Shown: positions 49,014-60,729 of the stretch, piece by piece
Layout: each line of letters starts with the position of its first letter
Position numbering within the stretch: the first letter of the stretch is position 1
DNA from: Echria macrotheca
Lineage: Eukaryota; Ascomycota; Sordariomycetes; Sordariales; Schizotheciaceae
Assembly: GCA_030411725.1 (NCBI GenBank)
Contig: MU839834.1
Coordinates: 310,001 to 374,000 of the forward strand
Length of the DNA stretch: 64,000 nt
Direction: 5' to 3'
Position numbers and translations under genes: made by a program
The notes under the pieces: model-generated
What the model saw: the letters and a program-made list of their open reading frames with translations, nothing else
Told to the model about the DNA's origin: nothing
Database searches by the model: none

Positions 49014-50798
49014 CTACCATCTAGGAGGAGCAGCGCGGTACGGATGATATTGTGTCGGTCGGTACGACGTGATGGGTTCCAACCCCGGCGGTGGGAACCA
49101 TGGTCTCTCCATGCTCGGCAGCACTCGGCCGTTGATGTCCTCCTCTCTTCTCGCGGCCATCTCTCTCAGCAAGAGCGATGACACTTCGGCATTGTTCAGT
49201 AGGAAGTCCTGCGTCTCGTCGGGGGCCCGACGCCAGGGCTGTAGGAATGCAACCCGGGCAAAGATCATCTTGAGCAGAGGGTCGTTCTCCGGCAGCCCCT
49301 CGTATAGCTTTTTGCATAAGGCGAGCACCTGCGGCACCGCGGCATCAGGTCCCGCTGTCTCCAGCATGTCCACGGTTGCGCGCGCGATCTCGGTCTTGAA
49401 GCCTTCGAGCAGAAACTTGTCAGCCATGATGTAAACATCAATATTTAACTCGTAGGCGAGCAGCCAAGTACGAAGATCCTCGCCCGAAATACGAGCCGAG
49501 CTATTAGGGTCCGAATGCCAGCCCATCGGGGCTGGAGGTGCCACCACTGCCGGGGCTGCTCCGCCGTGGCGCCTCCTAGGCCTGCGGGCACGGTCGTTTC
49601 GGGTATGAATGTGGACAGCGCCGCCGTCCCGGTGCTCGACGAAAACGCCAGGATGAGGTGGCATGGGGATCTGCTGTGGCAACGAGCGCGGGGCCTGGCA
49701 ATGCCAGCAGGGTGGTCCTGAAGCCGACAGACACTGCGGACAGCCACATCCCGGACGGTGTACTCCGGGGCGCTTTTGTCGCATCCGCTCAAAATGCCGG
49801 TCCTCCCTCCGACGCCGGCGCTCTCTCCGCCTCCGAGACACGACACTGAAATCGGACGCGTCCGACCCTGCTGAATCGTCCGAGTCGGACTCAGCTCCGG
49901 TGTCCAGACTGCCTTCCTTGCCCTTGCCCTTGTCTTGGTCGGGTACTGTCAGGACTGTTAGCAAGCTGTCCAAGCTGGTCCGGGAGTCACCACTCACCGA
50001 GAACCGAGGCTACCGGCTTGATTGGGTTATATTTGCCCTCGTAGAGATAGGCGACAAGGAAGTGAAAGATGGCGGGGTTCTCCTCTGGAAGGTTGATGAT
50101 CTGCGCATTGGATTCTCGAAACTCCCCGCATAGGGCCTTCTCAAAGTACTCCGACTTAAGTAGTATATGCTTATGAACCTTCCAAAACATCAGCAAATAA
50201 TGTGCCATTCTGCGTCATCCGCCACTTACATAGAACGTCTGTGCCTGCGGGGGCTCGCCGACATTCAGCGGGATGATGGGGCTGTTGTATCTCCTGAATT
50301 CATAACCGTGTCAGCAAGGCAACTCCCCAATGGATGAGCATCGCCGCGCAGCTCTGCCGGGACTCGGTGAGCAGCGCGGCAGTCCATCAACGGCCGCGAG
50401 GACACGGGCTGTCCTGAGGCAGGGCCAGCAGGGGCTTGACCAGTGTTTCAAGGAAAGATAGATGTGATGACAGAGAGCATCGCGCAATACACTTACCCAT
50501 CGGCTGTCGATAACCAGAGGTCTTCCTTGGGGTCCAGTATCTCCTTGCGTGTTGTTTCGGCGGGGACGCCGTCCAAAACGACCACAGGTGGTAGCATTGA
50601 AGGCGCTCTCATAACATCGGCAAGGGTCCGCTCTGTCGGGCGACTTCTACCCTGAACGGCAGCGGGTGCCTGAGGAGGCTGCGAGGGACCAGCAGCGGCG
50701 CTTGAGTCCGGGGCGGCATCTGCACTTGTAGCGGCCCCGCTGCCGCTTCCGCTGCCACCGGCGCCGGCGCCGGTGCTGGTACCGGCTTCAGCCGACAT
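49014..50798 (-). CDS. BTB/POZ domain protein
   Basis: Four exons (50798-50497, 50293-50230, 50178-49998, 49945-49014) give 492 residues. Residues 1-50 are Gly/Ser/Ala-rich. A BTB fold follows at about 105-180: LNVGEPPQAQTFYVHKHILL (the shared start of BTB domains), SEYFEKALCGEF and NPAIFHFLVAYLYEGKY. After an acidic stretch comes a very basic patch (SRRRRERRRRRED) and a Cys cluster (GCGCPQC and CWHC) that might bind zinc. The end of the chain returns to the BTB-associated helical part (LLAYELNIDVYIMADKFLLEGFK). Such fungal proteins often serve as cullin-3 adaptors or transcriptional regulators. The frame upstream has no earlier ATG, so MSAEAG is the start. Confidence 0.85.
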
Positions 50799-52473
50799 GT
50801 TTGCCTCCGAACCGGTGTCTATCGCGTTATGCTGTATCACGGCGACTGCTGCGACCAAGTTGCGACAAACCGTTGCGTCCAGAGAATGGAAGGGTGGCGG
50901 GGAAGACAAAGAAGCCAAAGCCAGCTACAAAGCCCTGGAGCTTGTGCTTGATAGCTAGTGTGCTAATCGCTCGGGCCTCCAGCGATGGCGGGGCAGGGAG
51001 GTAGGGATGTATATGTATGTGTATGTATGGCTAGGAAACCAGGGTCCTATTGTTGGGGGCGTAAATCGCAAACCTTGGTTAGACAAAAGTTGCGAATGGG
51101 TGGAGAGAGGCACGAGGCCGTCAGACCTTGTGCTTTTTACTTTTTGGGGAATCCAAGTGTCTCCGGTCGCGAAGGCGGCTCGAGGAGAGAGTGAGGGGAT
51201 GGGATGAAAGGGCGAGCACACCACAACAGGCAACAAGAGGCAACCAGCAGTGGGCAAGAGGCTGGAGCTCACAAGGTTGGCCACAAGGTCAAGCCGCAGC
51301 AGGACCAAAGGTGAATTGGTTGACGACGGCGGACCGGCGCACTTGTGGTTGCAAACAGGCAGCCACACCGTCCCGGTCTGGCAAATGAGATGGCTCCCCG
51401 GCAGAAGACATGCGTCGAGTCCTGTTTAGGATGCCTTTTTGTACATATCAACCATTGCTCGTCCCACGAACATGAGGTTACTTGAGAAGGCGCGACTATA
51501 TCTGAGGGCGTTGGGCTGGGCCCGTTGCCTTCTTTCCTGCGCCGACGGGGGCGTGGCCGCAAACGACTCCTCGGGTCGGCTGTGATTTGCTGCCGTCTTG
51601 GCCGGCCACGACAAAGAGACGTGGGAAGGCGCCAACCACATCCAGCCAGGCGTGTGGCAAGAACGATGCAGCAACAGACAGAATGACTGGACTCTTGCTT
51701 GGTGGAGTAGGCCTGGCGCGGATGACTGGCCTGGTGGGCAGAGAAGGCACACACTCTCTCTTGATGATTTTCTGCGCGTCGCTGCAACACATCCGATGCA
51801 ACTCACGGCAGCGTACAGAAGCGCGAAGCGGCGGCAGGCTCTCTGCACGACGTACCCTGGGCAAGGGGTGGATGTGAGCCTACAGGTCAGAGGGCCGAAT
51901 GAGCAACAGGCACTCTTCCGCAATCCATGCACGGCGCATCCAGACTTGCATTGAGAGGCGACACCGGCCGTGGACGACACCTCCTTGGCCTTCTTTTTGG
52001 ATAGCTAAACGCGGCCGTCTCCTATGTCTTGAACACCGCGCTATCCATACCCGTCTTCAGCCATCAATTCGCTCCCCGGGAAATCCCATCATCCCGTCGA
52101 GCGCCGCATCAGACCGGCACTTGACATTGGCGGCCCTCATACCCTATGTCCTGTTCGGCTTAGCATGATAGATAGCGGACGACTTTTGGCTGCACTGCTC
52201 GGTCGGTGCTACAGCGTGGCTGCAGTCCTCGACCATTTGATCGAGCGGCTAATTATGTGATCCCTCTTTAGACTATAGTTTCCTAGTCCCAACGTCTAGG
52301 AATATCCCTGGATTGTAATCGCGACATTCGTAATGCAAACAGCGACTCCGGGCCAGGAGTGGCGATATCGCCCTGCCGGCCTCAGCCAGCCGTAAAGAGG
52401 GGGTGCATACCTTCTTGGGCAAGATTCCGGGCAAGCGCGGGGTTTGCCCAAGCGGTGAGTCGATAGCTCACTC
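50799..52473. other. Intergenic
   Basis: A 1.7-kb gap upstream of the BTB gene and downstream of the helicase gene. Short frames on both strands overlap one another, and none has motifs. A TATGTATGTG-type repeat lies near 51008-51030 (about 200 bp upstream of the BTB start). Confidence 0.45.
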
Positions 52474-55400
52474 TCACTCCTCCTCGACCTCTTGTCGCAT
52501 CTCGATTTCTATGTTTCCCTATTAGCATCGTCGTTCTATACAATTGATAACTGGGCCACCTACGCCAGAGACGACTGGCCGAGTCGGCGATGATTCTTGC
52601 TTTGGCCAGCAACTTCTCTCTGTACTTCTCCTCGTCTTTGACTCCGAGTCTCGCCTTGTTTGGCTGTGCCTGCAGGAGAATGGGCAAGAGTTCGTTCGGA
52701 TCTGCATTGGCAACCGCCGCGACAGTTTTGAATCCGTTCTCCCAAAATATACGCCTATCCCACGTTAGCCTGTGGCACTAGTCACCAAGTCGACACGTCG
52801 TACGCGGTGCGGCTTTTGACGAAAGAGATCTTAGCTAGAGCCAGTAGATCAGACCGCGCTCCAGCCTTCAGCCGATCCGAAAAGTGATCAAGAGCGGCTC
52901 CGAGGGCGCTAGACAAGCCATTAGCCATCATACCGAACATAAATACCCCTATCCCCGGCCTGGTTAAGGATGACAAACCCCCAGTCCATGTGCTCGCAGA
53001 ACTTGATCATTCCGGCCGCAAATCCTTCACAGGTCTGTGCTAGCGACTGAACAGCTCCTCGAGGCATATCGTACTTCTGGGCTACGCGATAGATGGGAAC
53101 TTCGTTGCAGAGATCCCGCAACTGGAGCGCCAGATAGAACCGGTAGTATCGCCGAGCCATATCCCTTTCTTCTGGTGTGTTTTCTTTTAGACTACCGCCA
53201 TGTAACCTATGACTTGATCAGCACTCTATATAGCCCACGGGGCTGCGTCTTGGTACATCTTATTGATCATTACTGGCCGTATCCCGGCTAGGGTCATGAC
53301 TCTCATAGCGCTCTCGTCAAGCTGTTGCATCTCGTTCCAGAACACTCGCCAATTGATGCCCACGCCCCCGAGATCGTGGACCGGGGTGAAGGTATAAAGA
53401 ACATGCATGTCTCCGTCCAGGACGAAGGCTTGTAACGCCTTTTTGAGCTCGTTGTGGATAAACATTCCATCCTCGGGATCAAGTGCCGACGCAACAATAG
53501 CTTTTCCGAGCCTCGTCGCCTGAAAGTTGGAATCATCATCGATTGTGATGAACCCCAACGTCTGCAAATCCGTCAGACTCGCCTCTACGTTGTCCCGGAT
53601 TGACTCGGCTGTAGCTGTTAAGGCTAGCATGGTCTTGCCGACATAGTCGTCGAGTGACTCGCGGCTCGTCGCCAAGCGGATGGCGATGACCTCGAGGAGG
53701 GCTCTTTGGATACGACGCTTGTCGGAGATGAGACAACTGGTAACCTGGGGAAGGTCGGCATGCATCAGGTCGACAACGGCTTCCAGGTCACTCTTCCTGC
53801 AGCACAGATATGTCTCGCCAACTTCGTCCTTCCCTTTCCTTCCCGCGCGCCCCCGCATCTGCCGGAGCATAGCTGGTCCAACGAGGTCTCTGCCCATGCG
53901 AGCATTGTGCAAGATCACACGGCGAGCTGGCAGGTTGATTCCCGCTGCCAAGGAACACGTCGCAACGCAAACCTTGAGCACACCGGCGTCGTAGGCTTCT
54001 GCGATCAGACCCCGCTCTTCGGTCGTGAGTCCTGCATGGTGAAAGGCAACTCCATTTGGGATCGTCTGCTCTAACTTGGGGTCTAGCCCTGTGCTCAACG
54101 CGCGAAGTTCACCTATGAGGTCCGTTCTCTTCTCCTGGATGCATGGAAGCGCTTCCTCAAAAGACGGAAGAACCTGGCTGATGATGAGCGCATCAGACTC
54201 GCAGCCAGCCCGGCTGCTCGAGAACACCAAGGCTCCATAACCAGCCCTGACCGTCTCGTTCGCGAGAGCGACGACAGCGTTCAACACAGGGTCTTTGAGC
54301 TCCTTGAAGGTGGGCTGTCCGATAATCCCGGTCGGTTGCAGTTGTGTAGAGGACTGCGTCGCTTGTGTCCGGCCATCTAGTTGGACCAGTGTTTTGAGCA
54401 GGCTTGCAGTTGTTCCGGCAGGGTAGATATTCCCGTCGTATACTAGATGCTCCTCAATCGGGATAGGTCGGTAGTGAGTTTCATACGAGTGGCCCCGAAG
54501 CCATGATTTCAGTGTTTGGATGTTCTTCGATTGTTAGCGGGCACTCCGGAGAAGGAGGGTAGAATTTGGGACAAACCGTCAACGTGGCGCTCATCGCAAC
54601 AATTTGGATATCCTGGGACAGGCAAAGGAGCTTGGTTCCCATGAGTTCAAGAATGTAGCCCCGGTAGCCGTCGTCGATCATGTGGCACTCGTCCAGGACA
54701 ACAGCCTTGAGCTTGGTGATGGAACAGTCTTCGATTGCTGCGTTTACCAAGGAATTTGCCTTCTCGATGGTACATACCGCGATGTCGAAATCTGCCCACG
54801 TAGCCCTGATCTTGTTTGCTCCATAGAAACCGGCGACTCGAACAGTGTCACGGTCGGCTCTAGACGCCCAGAGCTTCTGGCCCTCGGCTGGCTTCTGCCC
54901 GAGATCCTGTGTGCGCGAAATGTCGTTGACAATGTTCCGAAGCCACCGAACTTTCTCTTGGACGAGTGCAACATATGGAAGTACTAGGATGGCCTTTGCC
55001 TCCTCGTCTTCAAGAACACGCTTGAGCATGAGCACGTCGGCAACCAGTGATTTCCCTCCTCCTGTGGGCGCAGAGTAAACTAGGTTCTTCTCGCCTTGGA
55101 GAAGCCCAGGGCCCAAAAGACACTGTTTCTGCCATGGGTATATATTTCGAATACCTAGTGCCGCGAAGTTGGCAACGAGTCGTCTAGGAAGACCGTAGCG
55201 GGGATGTGAAAGTGAGAGCAGGGGATCAGCGGTAGAGGTTGGTGTGGACGGAAAACCTCTTCGCTGCGAATACTCGGAGGGAAAGTCACTGCCTTCGCCG
55301 GGGCGCTCAATGACGCTCCCTCTGAGCCGTGGCGGCGCCGCTTCGGAAAACAGGCGGTGGCGGAGGGCAGGTGCCGATCGCTTGGTGTCTCTCGCATCCG

Positions 55401-55539
55401 GGGCGGGAGCTGAGGGGTTTCCAAGATCGTGAAGCGTGCGCTTCTGACCGGCGGTTACGGTTGAATTATGCTGTTCTTTGTTTTGTGCAGACTGGAAAGT
55501 TGTGGTATGCCAGATACCGAGCTTGGTGTTGTTCGCCAT
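52474..55539 (-). CDS. HELQ/Pol-theta-type superfamily 2 DNA helicase
   Basis: Six exons (55539-54577, 54524-53257, 53206-52979, 52908-52804, 52754-52564, 52508-52474) give 929 residues. Helicase motifs in order: APTGGGKS (157-164), DECH (283-286), SATLT, the second RecA lobe with GVAFHHAGLTTEERGLI and the QMRGRAGRKG motif VI. The C-terminal winged-helix, ratchet and helix-hairpin-helix parts are seen in ALQLRDLCNEVP, MPRGAVQSLAQTC, KSRTARIFWENG and ARIIADSASRLW. No polymerase domain follows, so it is like HELQ or the helicase half of DNA polymerase theta, used in replication-fork repair and strand annealing. The N-terminal 110 residues are disordered. The last exon is short; an alternative acceptor at 52518 would extend the C-terminus to 52382. 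Confidence 0.93.
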
Positions 55540-58500
55540 CAGGCCGTTGGCGGGGGAAGGGATGTGCAGAGTCCAAGCATCTCGCGCCGGCCAAAATCTT
55601 GCTTAAACCCTGCAGCGCTTTCCAAGTGGGATGAGAAAGAAATCTGTACGGATCATGAGTGCTGCCATGCGTCAATCCAAAGACGATGCTAAACTGGCAG
55701 TTGTTTGTCTGTTTGATGGCTGCCGTAGCACCGTCCTGTCTGGTCTGCCTGATTCGATCAACGAGGCCGGCCTTGGCGTCCACCACTTGTTTGGAGGAAA
55801 GAAGCCTTGCTGTTCCTAGAGTAGAAGGAGCGGGGGGACCCGCTTCCCTTTCCCTGTTCGACCGACGGATCATTCCAGCCCCTGCCCTGCAGCAGGTCGC
55901 CACGAGGTTCACGCGACTTTACAGAACCCCTGTTTGCTCACTCTTTTAGCCGAATTTTTCACCGATTAAACTCCGATGACGAAGTCCCGTAGACTCGGAT
56001 GAGACATCAGCGGAGCCTGGGCGGGCTGCTCCTGGGTCGCAGCCGCCGCCAGAAATCGACGACGACCCTTCAGACTGCCATCCACCGACTGCGGGCCAGA
56101 GATGCATCGCAAATCGGCAGCAACAGAACGCAGCTCTGACTGTCCCGATTTCGCACCGAAATTGACGATAGGCTCGTTCTCCCGGCCGCCCAAACATTAC
56201 GCACGGAGGGATTTTGCACCTCAGCTGGTGGCCGACATTCCCGCCGTCGGGCTCGTCAACGTCCAACACGCGCCGGACAGGCCGGCCGGTCGATGATGCT
56301 GTGGGCCAATCGTGCGCTACGCGCCGCTCGGCGCCACACTCCTCTCATCTCGCACTCCACAACGACACGCCAGGAATTGGATTGTCGGTTCCATCTCAAG
56401 TGTGTTGCGTCGCGATATTGACAAACGACGGCGGCGAGCAGAGGTGCACCTCGACTGCCGCTGACCTGAAACGCATCCTAGTCCAGCTCCGAAATCCGAT
56501 GTAAGGTCACTGACCTCGGGTGTCGTGCGAGACCAGCCCGGCCCAGACATGCCTCTTCGACGGCTTCTGATGTGTGTCAACGGCCAGCATTTGCCGCCAC
56601 GACGCCGGTTTTTGCGGGAGTGAACCCGATTCGGCATGTCATGAGCTCGACAAGCACGGCCATGGGGAGCCTGACTGGCAGTTTCCCAGCGCTATCGAGA
56701 TAGTTTATCACCCTTCCGGAAGACAAGACGGGCGGTTGCCTTTCATCAATAGATCTGATGAATGCCTATGGCCACAAGTCGACTCCGCGATGATAATGCG
56801 GAGAGCAAACTTGGGTCGACAAAATAGAATAAGGGGACGAAATGCGCGAGTGCCACTCCGTATCAGTATTTAGAGTGGCGCTGCTCCATGGGCTCAGATC
56901 GATTTTATCACCGTTCCTCTTGATTGCAAGACCTGCTGCCATGCGAGCCTTAGGTCCGGGCGCATCGGGTCTCTGGCGGGGGTGGATCACAGTTTTGATA
57001 TGACTGGCGACCGCAAGAAGATATGCGACTTTACATATAAACAATCGAAATTCCAGATCAATTCTTTAGACACCAGCAAGGCTGGCTATGACGCACCGGG
57101 CGCTCTCATGTCTACTCTACACAGTACGGATACCGTCGATCGCGCATTTCCCACCATTCCGTCACTTCCGTCCCACATGGAGGATGGGAGGTGGCCGAGA
57201 TGCTACCAAATTAATCGGCATCGCTTACGCTGGCAGGCTCCTCCCTTCCTTTTGCTCGGCCGGGGGCGGCCCAAGACTCGGTAGTACATCACACAAGCAG
57301 TGTGCAGCTTACCGCCTCGCACTGGCAAGCAGGATACCTCAGATACTCGCGCTCAAATCCTAGGCCGTTCCCGTTGTTACGGAGCGCTCACGGCTGGGCG
57401 AGTGGGTGTTTCATTCCCTCGTTTGCCCATGACTTTACTCTATGATAATAGCGATGGGTAAGGTAGGTTGCGCCGTCCGGGACGAACGTGGAAGACTCCG
57501 CGGGCCGTGTGGTTCACCCCTGCGATCACTAGATCTCATCTAACTACAGAAAATTTACCCAGGACGCTGGACTTGCGTGTGGGTAATTGCTTTTCCACGA
57601 GATAATAAACGACGGCGGGATGTCAGAGGTACTCAGGTAACGGGATAATTACCTGCTTTCCGGCGCGGGACCGGCAATCCATCTCTTTAAATCCCAGGCC
57701 TTCATGGTGAGGTACGGGGGTACCACGTACCTATCACGTTCTCTACACAGTAGCCCCGATTATTTCGCCCCCTGCTTTCGCCAAGCTCCAACACTTCAAC
57801 GTAAGGTTTGAGCTTTGAAACGGGCTGGACAGCCAGCTCTTGGGCTTGCTGCGCCCTATTTCGAGCAGGACAAACAGCCACCATCTGCTTCATCCTTGAC
57901 CACAGACTTGAAATGGGGTTGGCCCCGCGCTGTCCGACGGCAGACGGCCGACCGAGGTCGATGGCGGTCGCGGGATGGCATCCGGGGATTGAGAGGTTGA
58001 TTGTCTTCCAAAATGATCAGAGCCCCTTCGGTGTGCCTGCAAACCGGTCCGCTTGGGTACCGGTCGAGCCATCCCGGCGTGGCGTGTAGTTAGGTGCGAT
58101 GGGGGAGATTCGTGACATGGTGCAGCTGCGTGTGCATCTGCCCCTTTTGCCAGCCGGTCAGCAGCTGCGCCGGCAAAGTCACGTTGTGTGTGTGCCCGAG
58201 GAAACGACCAGCGGTCATCTCAGGGCTGCTGCAACCAGACTCTGGGACACGCAGAAATGAGGTTTTGTGCCTCCGACTTTGACCGGCCACCCACAATTTG
58301 GCGGCGGCGTGTGCATGAGCGAAAAAAGTGACGAGACGATAGGTCGGGCCAGGAGGTGGGTTATGCCAAGACGTCGGGGAACACGTTCTCGCTGCCAGCT
58401 GAGCCAGACCTCTCGACATCATCGCCGATCACGACGATAGATACCTTCGATGGGACCAACGCGGCAGCCCGCCAAATGTCCCCTTGGACCTGGGCGAGGA

Positions 58501-60729
58501 GAATTTAAGAGTGCCGCGGACTCGTCAGCAAATGCTACGGAGCCTATTGGTTTCCCGATCTGATCTCTGTAGCACGCCGTGACGAGCACCGGTGCCGCGT
58601 CGAGGAGTTGACACAAATTGCCGCTGGCCAACCGGAACAGGGGTCTGGAAAGGCGGTGCCATCAGCGATTACCTGCTGTGGCCAATGTTTCGACGTGTTG
58701 CCTGCTCTGCTCTGCTCAGGACCCCCAATCCGGCTCATGCTAAAGCCTCTTTTGGTTGCAGCCTTACGCTGCCGGCAAACCGGAGTGCTGCGGCCGCAAA
58801 TGTGTGAGAAGCGCGCCGAGAAGGAGAAAGCCGAAGAGCAAAGCGGGGAGGTTGCGAGACGGGATATTGGCAGCGGTGGGCGACATTGAATGGCGGTCTT
58901 AGACGGCCCGCCCAGAAATGCGGTCACAGGAACAAAGGAAGCGAGAGATATCCTCCGCCGGGATGGTGAAGGCCGGGCAAGGAGGGGCTCGGTTTGGGTG
59001 GAGAGGCAGCAGAGTCAGCAAAGCGCCCACGCATCATGATGCGCAGTCGTGGTGGGAAGGCGGGACGTCGGGGGTTGGCCCTGGGGCTAATAAGACGGTA
59101 GGACAATAACGGCCGCTGTGCTTGGTCCAAATTTCTGTCAGGAGTCCATCGTTCTTTCCAAAAGGCTCCAGGCTCGACCATATCGTCAGTGTTTTACATA
59201 TCTATCCAATTTTGGCCACCATTTCCGTAAACTATAGGTAAGAAACACCGGCTTCGACGGCTTGGACGGTCACGATCACCAGATGCCACGGCAAGATATG
59301 GATTCCTGTGCTGCACAGGGGGGTTTCCTGTACCGCCTTTCCGGCGCACACACAAGACGCAAAAAGCGATTTCTGGCCCATCCTTGACTCGGATGGACGA
59401 GTAGATGCGCGCATCTCCAGTTTCGGTCGGTGGCCGACAAGGAGCGAGCCAGCGGCATCCCGGCTTCCCGCGTAGCCTTCTACGCTCGCGCGGGCCACGG
59501 CACGGTCCCTGGCGTCGTTTCTTTTTGCCCTGCGTTCACAGATCACGTTGCCGTGTGGCAAAGAGTTCCCGGCGCCGTCGACGAGCGGCCATGTTGCCAA
59601 ACCACGGGCGGGCGGCATCGGGGCCGCTGGTCGTGTGCATGGGGTGCGGGCAAACGTGGAGACGGGGACAAATGGGACGGGGTGAGGTTGATGAAAGAGG
59701 TTTTCGGGGCCCAAGTAGCGTCGAGGTACTCGCCAGGTGGCTGCATGGGGGATTTGCCGACGTTGGAATCTGGACAATGGCGGGAGCGGCAATCCCTGCA
59801 GTACGCGATATCTACTTCCAGCGGCCCACTCACGCCGCCTGGCCCCACCAGCCTGGCTTGTTGCGTTTTTGGCACGGGTAGGTTTTGGTAGGTGAGTGAG
59901 AGCTGTGTGTGGTCCGCAGCGAGGGAGCTGCTTGGTCCAAGGTTGATGGAAAGTGGTGGCCGTCCCTGGGCTCTGGACCTGGGCGGCGCTCGACGTCTAG
60001 GATGATGGATGGATGGCGCCGCCTTGCCCTTTGCAGGCCGAGCGACTGAACCCACGTAGAGACGTACCAAGCTTGCCTTACCTCGCATCCTTGCCATTTG
60101 ACGTTCCTCGCCCGTTTCTCCATTATTGCCTTTGCCCACATATCTCCCTCCCTTCCTTTTTCTTCCTCTCGCCAACCTCACGTATGCAAACTGCTCCCGG
60201 CCTGAGTTTGCCGACGGCCTGCAGCACCCGGCGAGCTTTTTCCTCTTTCTTGGCCCTTTACACGGCGCACCCTCGTCTTTTTGCGCTCCAGCCGATTCAT
60301 GTGCTTCTTCACCCTTCTCCCGCTCGTCGTTACATGTTTCCTCTTGGTCGCCGCCCCGGAGCAATAATCTGGAGCCCACCACTCCTCGCGTTCGGCCGAC
60401 CCACGCTTCAGACGTGATCCTTTCCCCCATCGGTCGCGGTTTCTCCCCGCGACTTCATCCCATCAGTGCCCTCTAGTTTGGTCAAACTGACGGCCGTGGC
60501 CGACCCTTTCACGTCTGCACGAGGCGTCGGCGGCACCGCGTTCATCTTATGGACCTTGGCCGGGTCCGCCGCCGAATCTCAAGCTGCAACTCCATGTTCT
60601 TCTCTCACACCACCATCTTCTCGCTCCACCACCACTCTCTTGCGGGAAGAGTTTCCACCACCACCACGCCGCCGCCCGCTGACGCGCCGAGGAGCCTAGC
60701 CTGAGGTTTTCCTTTCCTGCGGCGGCGCC
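55540..60729. other. 5.2-kb gene-free divergent region
   Basis: This is the largest gap in the window, between the helicase gene and the Snt2-like gene. Frames of up to 295 codons occur (59543-60430 minus), but their composition is random or basic/Pro-rich, they overlap on both strands, and none has motifs. Near 60100-60700 it is strongly pyrimidine-rich, like a long 5' leader of the Snt2-like gene. Elsewhere there is no repeat, transposon or RNA gene that I recognise. It may hold distal regulatory sequence or an unannotated non-coding RNA. Confidence 0.5.

Noticed and set aside
59543..60430. 295-codon minus-strand frame upstream of the Snt2-like gene
   Set aside because: Complement of a pyrimidine-rich leader; no motifs, overlapping frames on the other strand.
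55540..60729. Transposon relic or RIP-mutated repeat
   Set aside because: No terminal repeats, reverse-transcriptase or transposase remnants, and no obvious AT-skewed TpA-rich text.
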